Made by a program: the position numbers and the translations under genes. This document shows positions 23,969-33,352 of a stretch of DNA of 64,000 nt, piece after piece. The stretch covers positions 23,074-87,073 of the forward strand of contig CAJTAL010000016.1 of the NCBI GenBank assembly GCA_910574285.1. The letters run 5' to 3'. This DNA comes from Lachnospiraceae bacterium (GTDB taxonomy: Bacteria > Bacillota > Clostridia > Lachnospirales > Lachnospiraceae). Under the pieces are notes generated by a model. It was not told the DNA's origin. It did not search any database and saw only the letters and a list, made by a program, of their open reading frames with translations. Each line of letters begins with the position of its first letter. The stretch's first letter is position 1.

Positions 23969-25186
23969 CTATTTCATGCTATTTAAGTTAGCTCTTAAAA
24001 TATCTACACCCTGCTTGGAATTACCCAGATAATACTTCTGTGTAACATTGCTTGAAGCGTGCCCCATTTGATTACATAAGATGTGCATGGGCGTATTCAT
24101 CAAAGCAAGCCTTGTCTCGTAGGTGTGCCTTAGATAATGATATTTAAAAATAATACCGTGCTGTGCTTTTATCTTCTGTGTATGGTACTTCATGGAGTTG
24201 ACGGTCTGTATCTTTCCTTCATCCAATGAATTGACAAGTTCCAGACTGGATATCTTCTCTTTTCCCATATCGGAAAGCATTGTTTGATTCTGCTCCCTCT
24301 GTTCTGCCAACTCTACCATAATTTTATCTCTGTGCCGCTTTAAAGATAGAAGATACTCCTTTAGTGGTATAGACATGACAATATCACGTCTGGCATTTCT
24401 GGTCTTTAAAGATACTAACTTGATTACGCCGTTCTGGTACTGCATTTGTCGGTCTATCTTGATAATATCCTTGTCAAAATCAACATTGCACCATTTTAAT
24501 CCATAACATTCATTGATACGTAAGCCGCAATACTTCCCCAACATGAAAGCTGTTTCAGCATTGGTATCTTTGAAGTATCCCGACAGTGTTATCATCTGTT
24601 CATCCGAAAAGGTGACAATATCGGTATCTTCATCAATTTTCATTTTTGGCATATGGATTTTGGTGTCCTTATTCTTACAGAGTTTGTCGTACTGCTCTGC
24701 ATTTAGATAATTACGTGAATAGGCTTGACCGAAGATAAGATAAAATACCTTTAGAAATGATTCTGTATAGCTGTATGCTCTATTTTCGTTGTAATACAGT
24801 TCTGCAAGATAATCATTGATTTCAGCGACAGAAATATCATCTACATAACGTTTACCAAATTTAGACTTGATATGGTTATTCCATAAGCTGTCTTGTTTCT
24901 TAATAGTTACATACGCCTTTCCTGCTCTCCCGAACTCGCAATATTCATCATAGACTTGTTGTACTGTAACACGTACTGTTTTGGATTTTACAAGTTGGGA
25001 ATTGCGCTCCTGCTCTATCATTGTTCGTCTTGCTTTTACTGCGGACGTTTTTGTTTTATATGGGTTTCCTTGTTCATCAAGATTTCGTTTTCACTCTACT
25101 CGTTTATTATTTACAACAATCGCATAGCGGAAACCCCAATATCCATTTTTTAGTTGATATAAGCCTGTGTCATTAAGTTTTGGCAT
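23969..25186 (-). pseudogene. Tyrosine recombinase (integrase) with in-frame TGA at codon 32
   Basis: From ATG 25186, behind AGGAGG, the N-terminal arm-binding domain reads MPKLNDTGLYQLKNGYWGFR and AIVVNNKRVE, then TGA at 25091-25093, then continues in frame through KRNLDEQGNPYKTKTSAV to the long open frame (ATG 25021). The catalytic domain looks intact: Arg in GKYCGLRINECYGL, HYLRHTYETRL, and QMGHASSNVTQKYYLG with the Tyr nucleophile. Relatives would have Trp at the stop codon, so TGG to TGA is likely. A restart at 25021 would lack the arm-binding domain. It marks the right part of an integrated element. Confidence 0.85.
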
Positions 25187-25205
25187 TTTGATAACCTCCT
25201 GTGTG

Positions 25206-25469
25206 TCATGAAAGTGGCACGCATGAAGAGGTCTCCGTCGTGTTCTCATCTACCGGTTCTTCCTCCGGATTGTCCAAAGCGTCCAGCAGGGCAGGGAACC
25301 CTTCCGTCTTGCGGCCGAAGATAGATTTTGTCTTCAGGGCGTTTTTCTCGATCTCTTTTTCCAAGAGTTTCTTTAATTCCTCATTTTCATACTACCTCCT
25401 CCTCAAGTTCAACCGTTTGAACCAATTGTGTTTTACCATTATCATATATTGCTGTCAATCATATATTCA
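25206..25469 (-). pseudogene. Remnant of an unidentified gene's 3' end
   Basis: The reverse strand reads LTAIYDNGKTQLVQTVELEE, then with a one-base shift near 25395 ENEELKKLLEKEIEKNALKT and FGRKTEGFPALLDALDNPEE to a TGA at 25206. No start codon or ribosome site belongs to it, so it is the C-terminal scrap of a larger protein. The family was not recognised. It lies directly upstream of the integrase. Confidence 0.45.
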
Positions 25470-25489
25470 ATTCGAAAAGACGTGATCAC

Positions 25490-25552
25490 ATGCCAATGCC
25501 ACAGGAACGCATTTATACATCAGAAGACTACTGGAACCTTCCAGAAAAATAA
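25490..25552 (+). pseudogene. Uma2 gene 5' fragment
   Basis: The frame MPMPQERIYTSEDYWNLPEK is the typical start of an Uma2 family endonuclease (polar Pro, then YT.EDYWNLPE) but ends at a stop after 20 codons. A second Uma2 start lies 28 bases further on. It seems to be the leftover of one copy of a tandem pair. Confidence 0.55.
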
Positions 25553-25580
25553 CACTTAAATCAAGAAGGAGGTTTACACC

Positions 25581-25919
25581 ATGGCTTTACCACAACGGTT
25601 TACCTATACACTTGACGATATCTACGCCCTCCCCGACGGCCAGCGGGCGGAGCTGATCGACGGCCGGATGTATATGATGGCACCGCCGAATGCAAGACAC
25701 CAAGACATTATTTTTTCATTATCAAGAAAAATTGCAGACTATATTGATGCTAATAAAGGCTCATGCAAAATATATCTTGCCCCTTATGCAGTATTTTTAA
25801 ATGCTGACGACAAAAACTATGTCGAGCCCGATATATCTGTTATCTGCGATAAAGAAAGCAGAGGGCTTGACGCACTTTTTACCGTTTTTTCAAGGCTCTT
25901 AGAAAATCGAGAATATTAA
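25581..25919 (+). pseudogene. Truncated Uma2 family endonuclease gene
   Basis: Good ribosome site (AAGGAGG) and start: MALPQRFTYTLDDIYALPDG, then RAELIDGRMYMMAPPNARHQ and NYVEPDISVICD with the catalytic Asp region. Normal Uma2 proteins are about 190 residues; here the frame turns into unrelated sequence (SRGLDALFTVFSRLLENREY) and stops at 112, losing the downstream catalytic Glu/Lys half. Uma2 proteins are PD-(D/E)XK-fold, of unclear role. Probably inactive. Confidence 0.75.
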
Positions 25920-26026
25920 TTTTTAGTTAAAGTTTATGATTCGTATTTCCACAAGTACAGTACTATGATAGAATTAAGGAATAAAAATGTGATGATGCAC
26001 CAGAATATCAGAAAAAGGACTTGCTT

Positions 26027-26683
26027 ATGGGAAAATTAAGATTCAAGACATTACGGGAAGAGGTTGCGGAAGAGATCCGGCTTAAGATATTGAATCAGGA
26101 ACTGACTCCGGGTATGCGGATTATTGAACAGGATCTTTCAGATGAACTCGGGGTAAGCCGCGGTCCGATACGGGAGGCGCTCAGGCAGTTGGAGCAGGAA
26201 GGAATGGTTGAATATACACGGAATGTGGGATGTTCTGTGCGGGAAGTAACGATGCAGGATGTCTATGAGACGTACCTGCTTCGTTCTAATTATGAGATCC
26301 TGGCGGTTCGTTTGTATGAAGCAAAGTTTACGGACGAAGAGATCGCCAGGATGGAAGAAGCTGTGGAACTGATGAAGAATCTTACGATAGAGAATTATAA
26401 TAAGGTAATCACCTACGGATGCATGCTGCATGCCGTGATCATCGAGAAGGCGGGGCTTGCCCGTCTGTCAAAGGCATGGTCCGATCTGGAATACGGCGAG
26501 ATATTCAGTTGTAACGCAGGCTATACGGATAAGCAGTCGGTTATCCGCCGTCAATATCCCATTCACAGAGAACTGGTTGACGTCTGCAAGACTCGGGATG
26601 TAGAGAAGATCTGCAAGGCAATTTCGGATCATTATATGCTGACGGTAAAGCGTCTTGAGAGAGACGCCGAAAAAAATGCCTGA
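26027..26683 (+). CDS. GntR family transcriptional regulator (FCD type)
   Basis: About 218 residues: N-terminal winged helix (TLREEVAEEIRLKILNQEL, DLSDELGVSRGPIREALRQL, EGMVEYTRNVGC) and an all-helical FCD effector domain with the metal-binding His of GCMLHAVI and a later DHYMLTVKRLE. The ATG at 26027 has AAAGGA eight bases upstream; the frame could begin earlier at TTG. FCD regulators sense small carboxylates or sugars. The next gene is an AI-2E family transporter, but 136 bases separate them and a link is not shown. Confidence 0.88.
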   Translation: MGKLRFKTLREEVAEEIRLKILNQELTPGMRIIEQDLSDELGVSRGPIREALRQLEQEGMVEYTRNVGCSVREVTMQDVYETYLLRSNYEILAVRLYEAKFTDEEIARMEEAVELMKNLTIENYNKVITYGCMLHAVIIEKAGLARLSKAWSDLEYGEIFSCNAGYTDKQSVIRRQYPIHRELVDVCKTRDVEKICKAISDHYMLTVKRLERDAEKNA

Positions 26684-26819
26684 CGGGCAGGTATTCATTT
26701 CTGCGCCGGATATTTGCCGGCTGCCGCAGGGCATTTGTTTGGTTTATGTCTGCGAGGGATGAATTGTGGGAAAAATAATGATAAAGATATATTTTTGTAT
26801 TTGAGCATGGAGGGAAAGC

Positions 26820-27995
26820 GTGAATTTTATGGAAATAAGTAACGAAACGATAAAAAAAATCAGGGGTTTGATTGTATTCACTGCGCTGATCACAGCATGT
26901 CTGTGGAAATATGACGTGGTAGTAGGAGCGCTGGGTTTTGTGTTTCATATTGTATTTCCATTTATTCTCGGCGGTGCGATTGCCTTTGTGCTGAATGTAC
27001 CGATGAATTTTGTGGAACGGAATCTCTTCAGCGAGAGACGGATACAGGGTAAGAAATATATGCAGAAACTGGCGCGTCCGGTCAGTATGCTGATTGTGCT
27101 ATTCGGGGTGATCGGCGTCGTAAGTATCGTGATGTTTGTCCTGATCCCGCAGCTTGGGACGACATTTTCCAATCTTGGGACCAGTATACAGGAATTTATT
27201 CCAAAGGTACAGGTATGGGCGGAAAAGCTGTTCCATGATAACCGGGATATTATGAAGTGGGTGGACAGCCTTGAGTTTGACTGGAATAAGATCATGGAGA
27301 CGGGGATCAATTTCTTCAAGAACGGCGCCGGAAGCGTACTGGATTCTACGATTATGGCGGCAAAGAGCATCGTAAGCGCTATTACGACGTTCTTCATCGC
27401 ATTTGTATTTGCAATCTATATCTTATTGCAGAAAGAGAAGTTAAGCCTTCAGGCGAAGAAAGTATTGTTTGCGTTCGTAAGAAGAGGGCGCGCGGAGGCG
27501 GCGCTTGAGGTATTAACTCTGACTTACAATACATTTTCCAGCTTTTTAACCGGCCAGTGTGTAGAGGCGGTGATCCTGGGAAGCATGTTCGTCGTATCGA
27601 TGGCGCTGTTTCGGCTTCCATACGCGCTGTTAGTAGGGATTGTAATTGCCTTTACCGCGCTGATACCGATCTTCGGGGCGTTTATCGGATGTGCGGTGGG
27701 TGTTTTCATGATCTTTATCGAGGATCCGTTTAAGGCTCTGTTATTTGTCATATTGTTCCTTGTATTACAGCAGATAGAGGGAAATCTGATCTATCCGCAT
27801 GTCGTGGGGAATTCGGTGGGATTGCCGTCTATCTGGGTACTGGCGGCAGTCAGTGTAGGCGGCAGCCTTATGGGCGTAGTGGGGATGCTGATATTCATTC
27901 CGGTGGTATCGGTGATCTATGCGTTGTTCCGGGAAGTCGTGTACTTGAAGCTGAAGCAGAGGGAGATAACGGCAGAAGAGATAGCGGATATGTAG
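26820..27995 (+). CDS. AI-2E family membrane transporter
   Basis: A 391-residue polytopic protein of the PF01594 family, with about eight hydrophobic helices: IVFPFILGGAIAFVLN near the N-terminus, FIAFVFAIYILLQKE, TALIPIFGAFIGCAVG and GLPSIWVLAAVSVGGSLMGV near the end. Members export autoinducer-2 or act as Na+/H+ antiporters; which applies here is not visible. The start is GTG 26820 with GGAGGGAAAGC before it; an ATG four codons later is possible. It converges on the ABC permease gene. Confidence 0.9.
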   Translation: MNFMEISNETIKKIRGLIVFTALITACLWKYDVVVGALGFVFHIVFPFILGGAIAFVLNVPMNFVERNLFSERRIQGKKYMQKLARPVSMLIVLFGVIGVVSIVMFVLIPQLGTTFSNLGTSIQEFIPKVQVWAEKLFHDNRDIMKWVDSLEFDWNKIMETGINFFKNGAGSVLDSTIMAAKSIVSAITTFFIAFVFAIYILLQKEKLSLQAKKVLFAFVRRGRAEAALEVLTLTYNTFSSFLTGQCVEAVILGSMFVVSMALFRLPYALLVGIVIAFTALIPIFGAFIGCAVGVFMIFIEDPFKALLFVILFLVLQQIEGNLIYPHVVGNSVGLPSIWVLAAVSVGGSLMGVVGMLIFIPVVSVIYALFREVVYLKLKQREITAEEIADM

Positions 27996-28031
27996 CGCCA
28001 TCTCTTCAACCGAAAGAACGAAAACAAAGTT

Positions 28032-30491
28032 TTAATCACTGAACCGTATTCGCTCAATAATCGAATCTTTCCTTACGGACCGCGAGATCCCCGCCGCCAG
28101 CAGGAGTTGGACCAAAAGAAGCGCCACCGCCACTATCACGGCCACCTTCACCGGGTAATGATATGCGCTGATCTCGAACAAACCCTGATTCTTCGCATAC
28201 AGAAATACCGGATATCCGGCAAGGCTTCCAAGCCCGACGGATATGAACAGCGTACCCATCGTATAGAATAGTCCTTCTAATTGCAGCATCTTCATAAGCT
28301 GCGAATCCGACATCCCAATTGCCTGTATCATTCCCAGCTCTTTCTTACGCACACGGACACTGTTAATCATCGTATTGACCAGGTTCAACACACTGATAAC
28401 GGCCAGGATTCCAAGGAATATATAACACGCCGCGCCGATTACAGCCTGGGAAGACTTCCATAGTTCATAATCTTCTTTCCACGTCCGCAGTTCGATCCTT
28501 CCGGAAGCGTCAGCGATCTCCTTCAGGGCTTCATGAAGTTTTGAGTCATAATCCTTGTCTGCAAATACATGAAAGAATTTGGACGAGTTATATTCACTCA
28601 TCTGATCCACCGCCTCTTTCGCCATAATCAGATATTCATAATTCGTCAAACCGCTTCCGTATTGCCCGATTGCGGCGATCTCAAACTCTTTTTCAAATGT
28701 CCTGTCACCGTCATGCACCGTCAGTTTCAGCCTGTCTCCCACATCCAGGTCCGGATAGTGGAACAGAAGCGCCCGGTCTGCAACTACCTTGTCCCCTGAC
28801 TTTAGTTCTTCATAGGTCACCTTTCCCTTCACGATATTTTTCTCCAGTTCGCCGGCATATTTTTCCGGAACCCCGTTAAGAAAATTCATGTCCTCCTCCA
28901 TAAACGGTTCTCCCGAGACATGAAGAGATGAAAACACATCAACCCCTTCTACTCCCGGAAGGTTTTCCACCTGCTTCATCAACGTCTCGTTCAGGGGATT
29001 ATCCTTCTGAACCTCCGACCATTTCCGCTCTGGATGCTCCTTATTATTCTCCTCTATGTCCGAAAATATCTCGTACTGGCCCAGGACAGAACCATCCGCG
29101 CTCTCTCTCGGATCTGCACAGGACAAGACGGTGGCAACTATCATCAAAAATACTCCCGTCGCCGCCATGGCGAGAACCGTGATCACGCTCTTTTTCTTAT
29201 CCTCCGCAAGATTCCTGCAAACCAGCCGCCCGATCGTCAGATATTCATATCCCTTCCTCCTGCTTTTGGACTTCCTTCCCGCGTCCTGCATCCGCATTGC
29301 CTCCACCTCTGAGACCTTCGCCGCCACATGCATCGGCCTGACAAGGGAAAAGTATACGGTACATACCGTAACCGCCGCCGCAAGAAGATATTCCCACCAG
29401 CTATAGATATTGATCTCCCCGGCTTCAAGAATCTCCTTTATCATCTTCACATATCCACTGTTCGTTTCACTGGCTGTGACAAATATCTTAAGAACTACCC
29501 CGGATACCAGCGTACCCGCCAGAAGCCCCGCCGGAACCGCAAATGCGGCAATACACATTCCTTCTCTAAGCACAATCTGCCGGATCTGACGCTTTGTCGC
29601 ACCGATAGCCTTCATCCTGCCGAACTCCTGTATCCTGTGATTCATGGATACATAATAGATACTGTAGATCGTAATGACGCCAGCCAGCATAATAACCGCC
29701 ATAATCACAATGATTGCCGGAATAAAGACCGGATCTACATAATTCGCCTCCAGATAATCATGGTTAATGTTGATATCATTCTCCGGAATCCCGAAACGAA
29801 CCGCAATATCCCTGATCTTCTGCTCAATCTCGTCTGTCGTAGGGTCTCCTGTGTCATCAATCTGAAGAAGGAAACGAAAAGCAATCTCTTCCTTTGGAAT
29901 CTCATTCCTCAAAAAATCCTCTGATACCAACGCGATATACGTCCTCTTCTCCCGGCTCTCCTTGCTGTCCTTCAGGAACCCGCAGATGCGGAATTCCTTT
30001 TGCTGTGTCAGGTCTAACTCCCCGCCGCGGAAGATCTGGTAAGGAACTTTGACGGTATCGCCGATATCTCCCTGCTGCCCCAGCTCATCCAGTATTCCCT
30101 CCGATACTGCGATCTCATCTTCCTTCACGGGCATGTTTCCCTCCATCAAGTTCCATTTATATAGCTCCATAGCTTCCTGATCCACATACAGCATAGCGGC
30201 GGACGCCTCCTCAAGATTCATGTATCCCGCGTCGCCCCGAAGCCCGTATCGGGTAATATCATGGTGCGCCGCCAGTTTACGGACCGTATTCTCGTCCACA
30301 TTTCTGTACAGGGCATGCCATGCCGGATACAGCCTGTTCGTCGCTGCAAATTGGAGATCAACCATCCCTTTCCCCACCGTAGGAACTACGAACAACAACA
30401 TCGTCGTCAGGATAATCGCGGTCCCGATCAGAATATTCCGGCTCCTATGATACTTCATATTATCGAACGCTACTCTCGTCGTCATCTTCAT
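28032..30491 (-). CDS. FtsX-like ABC transporter permease
   Basis: The 819-residue permease has two FtsX/MacB units: an N-terminal helix, an external loop of about 200 residues, helices near 245-390 (AIIVIMAVIMLAGVITIYSI, RIQEFGRMKAIGATKRQIRQ), then a second unit with helix near 440, another external domain, and helices near 690-810 (CYIFLGILAVISVLNLVNTM, RKKELGMIQAIGMSDSQLMK). It is coupled to the ATPase gene, whose stop overlaps its start (30491). Such exporters next to a two-component system usually act in resistance to cell-wall-active peptides or in their sensing. Confidence 0.9.
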   Translation of the reverse strand: MKMTTRVAFDNMKYHRSRNILIGTAIILTTMLLFVVPTVGKGMVDLQFAATNRLYPAWHALYRNVDENTVRKLAAHHDITRYGLRGDAGYMNLEEASAAMLYVDQEAMELYKWNLMEGNMPVKEDEIAVSEGILDELGQQGDIGDTVKVPYQIFRGGELDLTQQKEFRICGFLKDSKESREKRTYIALVSEDFLRNEIPKEEIAFRFLLQIDDTGDPTTDEIEQKIRDIAVRFGIPENDININHDYLEANYVDPVFIPAIIVIMAVIMLAGVITIYSIYYVSMNHRIQEFGRMKAIGATKRQIRQIVLREGMCIAAFAVPAGLLAGTLVSGVVLKIFVTASETNSGYVKMIKEILEAGEINIYSWWEYLLAAAVTVCTVYFSLVRPMHVAAKVSEVEAMRMQDAGRKSKSRRKGYEYLTIGRLVCRNLAEDKKKSVITVLAMAATGVFLMIVATVLSCADPRESADGSVLGQYEIFSDIEENNKEHPERKWSEVQKDNPLNETLMKQVENLPGVEGVDVFSSLHVSGEPFMEEDMNFLNGVPEKYAGELEKNIVKGKVTYEELKSGDKVVADRALLFHYPDLDVGDRLKLTVHDGDRTFEKEFEIAAIGQYGSGLTNYEYLIMAKEAVDQMSEYNSSKFFHVFADKDYDSKLHEALKEIADASGRIELRTWKEDYELWKSSQAVIGAACYIFLGILAVISVLNLVNTMINSVRVRKKELGMIQAIGMSDSQLMKMLQLEGLFYTMGTLFISVGLGSLAGYPVFLYAKNQGLFEISAYHYPVKVAVIVAVALLLVQLLLAAGISRSVRKDSIIERIRFSD

Positions 30492-31174
30492 CAGTCGTTC
30501 ACCACCTTACCGTCCATAATCTCAATCACCCTGTCCGCCATCTGCGCGATCATCTCATCATGGGTGATCATGACCAGTGTCTGCCCAAAATCTGTCACGC
30601 AGCTCTTCATCAGGCTTATCACTTCCAGCTCCGTCTGGGAATCCAGATTACCTGTCGGTTCATCTGCCAGGATAAGAGCCGGCCTCGTTATCAGTGCTCT
30701 GGCAATCGCCGTCCTCTGCTTCTGTCCGCCTGACAGCACATTCGGCATCGCCTCCGCTTTGTCCGCAAGACCGATCTTCACAAGCACTTCTTCCACATCC
30801 TGTCTTCTCACCTTCCGGTTATCAAGCCCCAGCGGAAGTACGATATTCTCCCATACATTCAGCGAAGGGATCAGATTATAATCCTGAAAAACAAATCCGA
30901 TCTTCTTCCTTCGAAACTCTGCCAATCTCTCATCCTTAAGGGCAAATATATCCTTCCCTTCTATCCGCACCTTCCCTGCGTCCGGTCTGTCCAGCCCGCC
31001 GATCAGATGCAGAAGCGTTGACTTTCCCGAACCCGAACGGCCCACTATCGCCGTAAACTTTCCCCTCTCTATCTCAAGGCTCGTATGATCCACCGCCCGC
31101 ACCATATTCTCCCCGGTTCCGTAACATTTCACCAGATCCTCCACTATCAATATCTTACTGATGTCCGTCTTCAT
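30491..31174 (-). CDS. ABC transporter ATP-binding protein (MacB/LolD type)
   Basis: A 227-residue ATPase with Walker A IVGRSGSGKSTLLHLIGG, Q-loop FVFQDYNLIPSLNVWENI, signature NVLSGGQKQRTAIARAL, Walker B PALILADEPTGNLDSQT and H-loop VMITHDEM. It partners the downstream FtsX-type permease. A promoter and a 9 bp inverted repeat lie about 90-150 bases upstream, so it has its own transcript apart from the histidine kinase gene before it. Confidence 0.93.
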   Translation of the reverse strand: MKTDISKILIVEDLVKCYGTGENMVRAVDHTSLEIERGKFTAIVGRSGSGKSTLLHLIGGLDRPDAGKVRIEGKDIFALKDERLAEFRRKKIGFVFQDYNLIPSLNVWENIVLPLGLDNRKVRRQDVEEVLVKIGLADKAEAMPNVLSGGQKQRTAIARALITRPALILADEPTGNLDSQTELEVISLMKSCVTDFGQTLVMITHDEMIAQMADRVIEIMDGKVVND

Positions 31175-31263
31175 ATAGTTTCCTCCGTTTCCCTGAATTT
31201 TTCAAAGATCATCTCTTTACCTGTGTGTCAATACTCCGGCTCAAGAGAATGTTCCTCCTGCTG

Positions 31264-31323
31264 AGTATAACTATAAGCCTTCTGCCTTACAAAACCCTTA
31301 CATTCAGCATAACAGTTTTGTAA
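31264..31323 (-). promoter_or_regulatory. Promoter and inverted-repeat operator of the ABC exporter
   Basis: Reverse strand TTGTAA (31287-31292), 17 base spacer, TATACT (31264-31269). The -35 box forms part of a perfect 9 bp inverted repeat, TTACAAAAC (31287-31295) and GTTTTGTAA (31315-31323), spaced by 19 bases. This is a likely binding site for the OmpR-type regulator encoded just upstream. Confidence 0.55.
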
Positions 31324-31324
31324 T

Positions 31325-31368
31325 AAAAAACAGAGACTGCAGTAAAATACCCTAACAACCTCTGTCTG
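31325..31368 (-). terminator. Terminator after the histidine kinase gene
   Basis: On the reverse strand ACAGAG and CTCTGT form a stem with additional pairing in between, followed by a run of T ahead of TATT. It separates the two-component genes from the ABC exporter genes. Confidence 0.5.
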
Positions 31369-31378
31369 TATATGTTAT

Positions 31379-31395
31379 CTAGTACTCCATCCGGC
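31379..31395. repeat. Inverted copy of a 17 bp dispersed repeat
   Basis: CTAGTACTCCATCCGGC is the exact reverse complement of 11687-11703. It lies seven bases beyond the histidine kinase stop, whose CACACTAATT also occurs in the terminal repeat of the MITE-like element at 11747-11912. Confidence 0.6.
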
Positions 31396-31401
31396 TAGAA
31401 A

Positions 31402-32676
31402 TTAGTGTGAAAATTGAGCGCGAGGCAGCGTAATCCTGAATACCGTCCCGTTTCCCCGCTTCTGTTTAGCGGAAATGCTCCCGCCCTGGCGTTCCAGTAT
31501 CATCCTCGTCAGATACAGTCCTACTCCCGCCCCCTCTTCCGACATCTTGGACGCATCCTTTCCCCGGTAGAATCTCTGATAGATCTTCTGCAGTTCATCC
31601 TTCCCGATTCCGATGCCTTCATCTTCTATCTCGATCATCACATATGTGACCAGCGGCTTCACACGTACCGTAACAACCGTATGCTCTCCGGAATATTTCA
31701 CGGCATTGTCAAAGACATTAACCAGCGCTTCCTCCGTCCATCTCGCGTCATGGCAGATCTCCTGATCTTCCGCTATGTCCGCCTGGATCCTTATGTCCTT
31801 CTCCTTTGCTTTCATATAGATCTGGCTGACCGCGGCAGTGATCGTCTTCTTAATACTTCCTGTCCTGGGCTTAAGCTGAATCATATGCGTCTCAAGCCTG
31901 GACAGATTGACCAGCTCTTTGAGGAGACTTTCCAGCTTCTCTATCTCTCTTTTTTCCTGCTCCCGGAACTCTTTTCGCTCTTCCTCTGTCTGCTGCTCTC
32001 CCACCGCCAGCTCATGACACATCCGAAGGGACGCCAACGGTGTCTTAAGCTGATGGGAAATATCCGTGATCAACGCTTTCGTACTGTTCTCTTCCTCCTT
32101 AAGCCGCTCTTTCAGCCCTTCGAAATACACGCCCAGCTCTCGCAGAGATTCCCATATCTTCATCCATTCTTCCGGCCAATCCTCCGTATCAGATTCAGAC
32201 TCAGGTATCCCTTCGAACTTTCCTTCCCGGAATTGCCCCAGACACTCATACACCTTCCGAAGCTTATCCCGGTCCCCGGCGCTCCTCTTTTGTTCCAGAC
32301 ATCCCAGTATAACTGCCCACACCGTTCCGATACAGACGCCTGCTCCCCAAAATCCCAGCCAGGTTCTCTCCGATATGAGGTGTCCGATATCATATCCATA
32401 CTTCTCTTCTATCAGCTCCGCCATACGGGAGGACTCAAGAAGCTCCTTCCTGCTGCCGGCTTCATTTCTCCCAAAGGGCAGGCGCCCCGGCCTCTCCCAC
32501 GCCGCTATGATCTCCGCCTCCAGTTCCGGGTGTTCCGTCATCAAGAGAAGAATCCTCTGTCTGTTGATTTCAGTCTCATATCCGGCCAATATATACATAA
32601 AGAAGGAAAAGAGTATCAGAAATACCAGATAGCCGGCAAAATATTTCCTTATCTTCTTATTACGTTCCCGCTCCAT
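31402..32676 (-). CDS. Membrane sensor histidine kinase
   Basis: The 424-residue kinase has two N-terminal helices (about 12-30 and 105-125) around a short external domain rich in charged residues, a phospho-acceptor His in LITDISHQLKTPLASLRM, an N box ALVNVFDNAVKYS, and ATP lid elements IEDEGIGIGKDELQ and GAGVGLYLTRMILERQGG. Its start overlaps the response regulator's 3' end by 28 bases. It probably senses a cell-envelope stress or the peptide handled by the nearby ABC exporter. Its TAA stop lies in a motif shared with the MITE-like element. Confidence 0.92.
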   Translation of the reverse strand: MERERNKKIRKYFAGYLVFLILFSFFMYILAGYETEINRQRILLLMTEHPELEAEIIAAWERPGRLPFGRNEAGSRKELLESSRMAELIEEKYGYDIGHLISERTWLGFWGAGVCIGTVWAVILGCLEQKRSAGDRDKLRKVYECLGQFREGKFEGIPESESDTEDWPEEWMKIWESLRELGVYFEGLKERLKEEENSTKALITDISHQLKTPLASLRMCHELAVGEQQTEEERKEFREQEKREIEKLESLLKELVNLSRLETHMIQLKPRTGSIKKTITAAVSQIYMKAKEKDIRIQADIAEDQEICHDARWTEEALVNVFDNAVKYSGEHTVVTVRVKPLVTYVMIEIEDEGIGIGKDELQKIYQRFYRGKDASKMSEEGAGVGLYLTRMILERQGGSISAKQKRGNGTVFRITLPRAQFSH

Positions 32677-33326
32677 ATATATCCCAGCCCTCTTACGTTG
32701 GAGATCTCATCCGTCCCGAGTTTCTTCTTAAGCCTGCTGATATTGACTGTCACCGTATTCTCGTCCACAAACTGTCCGTCCATATCCCAGATATTCGTAA
32801 GGATATTCTCTTTCGACACGATCCGCCCCGCATTTTCCCATAGATATAAAAGGAGCTGCAGTTCCCGCTTACTAAGCACGATCTCCCTGCCGCTCTTATA
32901 TACCTTCATCTCCTGGCAGTTCACCTCGATCTCCCCGCAGGTCAGGACGCTTTTATGTTCCGCACCGCCGCCGATCCGCCTCATAAGCGCATTTACCTTA
33001 GAGACCAGCACCATCAGGGAGAACGGTTTGGTAATATAGTCATCGGCTCCCGTATCGTATCCGTTTACCATATCAATCTCCGAATCCAGAGCCGTCAGGT
33101 AGATAAAATAAGTATCTCCGATCTCCCGTATCTTCCGCCCCAGCTCAAGACCGCTTCCGTCCGAAAGGGTAATATCGCAGATAATAAGGGCATACCGATC
33201 TGACTCAAGACGCTCTTCTGCCTCCGCAAGCGTAAATGCAGAATCAACCTGATACCCTGCTTTCTCTAACGTAAGTGTGATCCCGCGGTTTAAGCTCTTA
33301 TCGTCTTCCAGTAATAATATTTTCAT
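32649..33326 (-). CDS. OmpR-family response regulator
   Basis: About 225 residues from ATG 33326 (MKILLLEDDKSLNRGITL): a receiver domain with the acidic pocket EDD, phospho-acceptor Asp in ALIICDITLSDGSG, and Lys in YITKPF, then a winged-helix output domain (IVLSKRELQLLLYLWENAGR, VNISRLKKKLGTDEISNVRG). Its likely target is the inverted repeat at 31287-31323. The ribosome site is weak; a TTG 12 codons upstream would overlap the GH43 stop. It pairs with the following kinase. Confidence 0.92.
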   Translation of the reverse strand: MKILLLEDDKSLNRGITLTLEKAGYQVDSAFTLAEAEERLESDRYALIICDITLSDGSGLELGRKIREIGDTYFIYLTALDSEIDMVNGYDTGADDYITKPFSLMVLVSKVNALMRRIGGGAEHKSVLTCGEIEVNCQEMKVYKSGREIVLSKRELQLLLYLWENAGRIVSKENILTNIWDMDGQFVDENTVTVNISRLKKKLGTDEISNVRGLGYIWSGNVIRR

Positions 33327-33352
33327 ATCTTTATTTTCATATCTTTCCCCGG

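Noticed and set aside
31414..33039. 541-codon forward open frame opposite the histidine kinase and response regulator
   Set aside because: It is the antisense shadow of two clear genes, without ribosome site or domain; composition explains its length.
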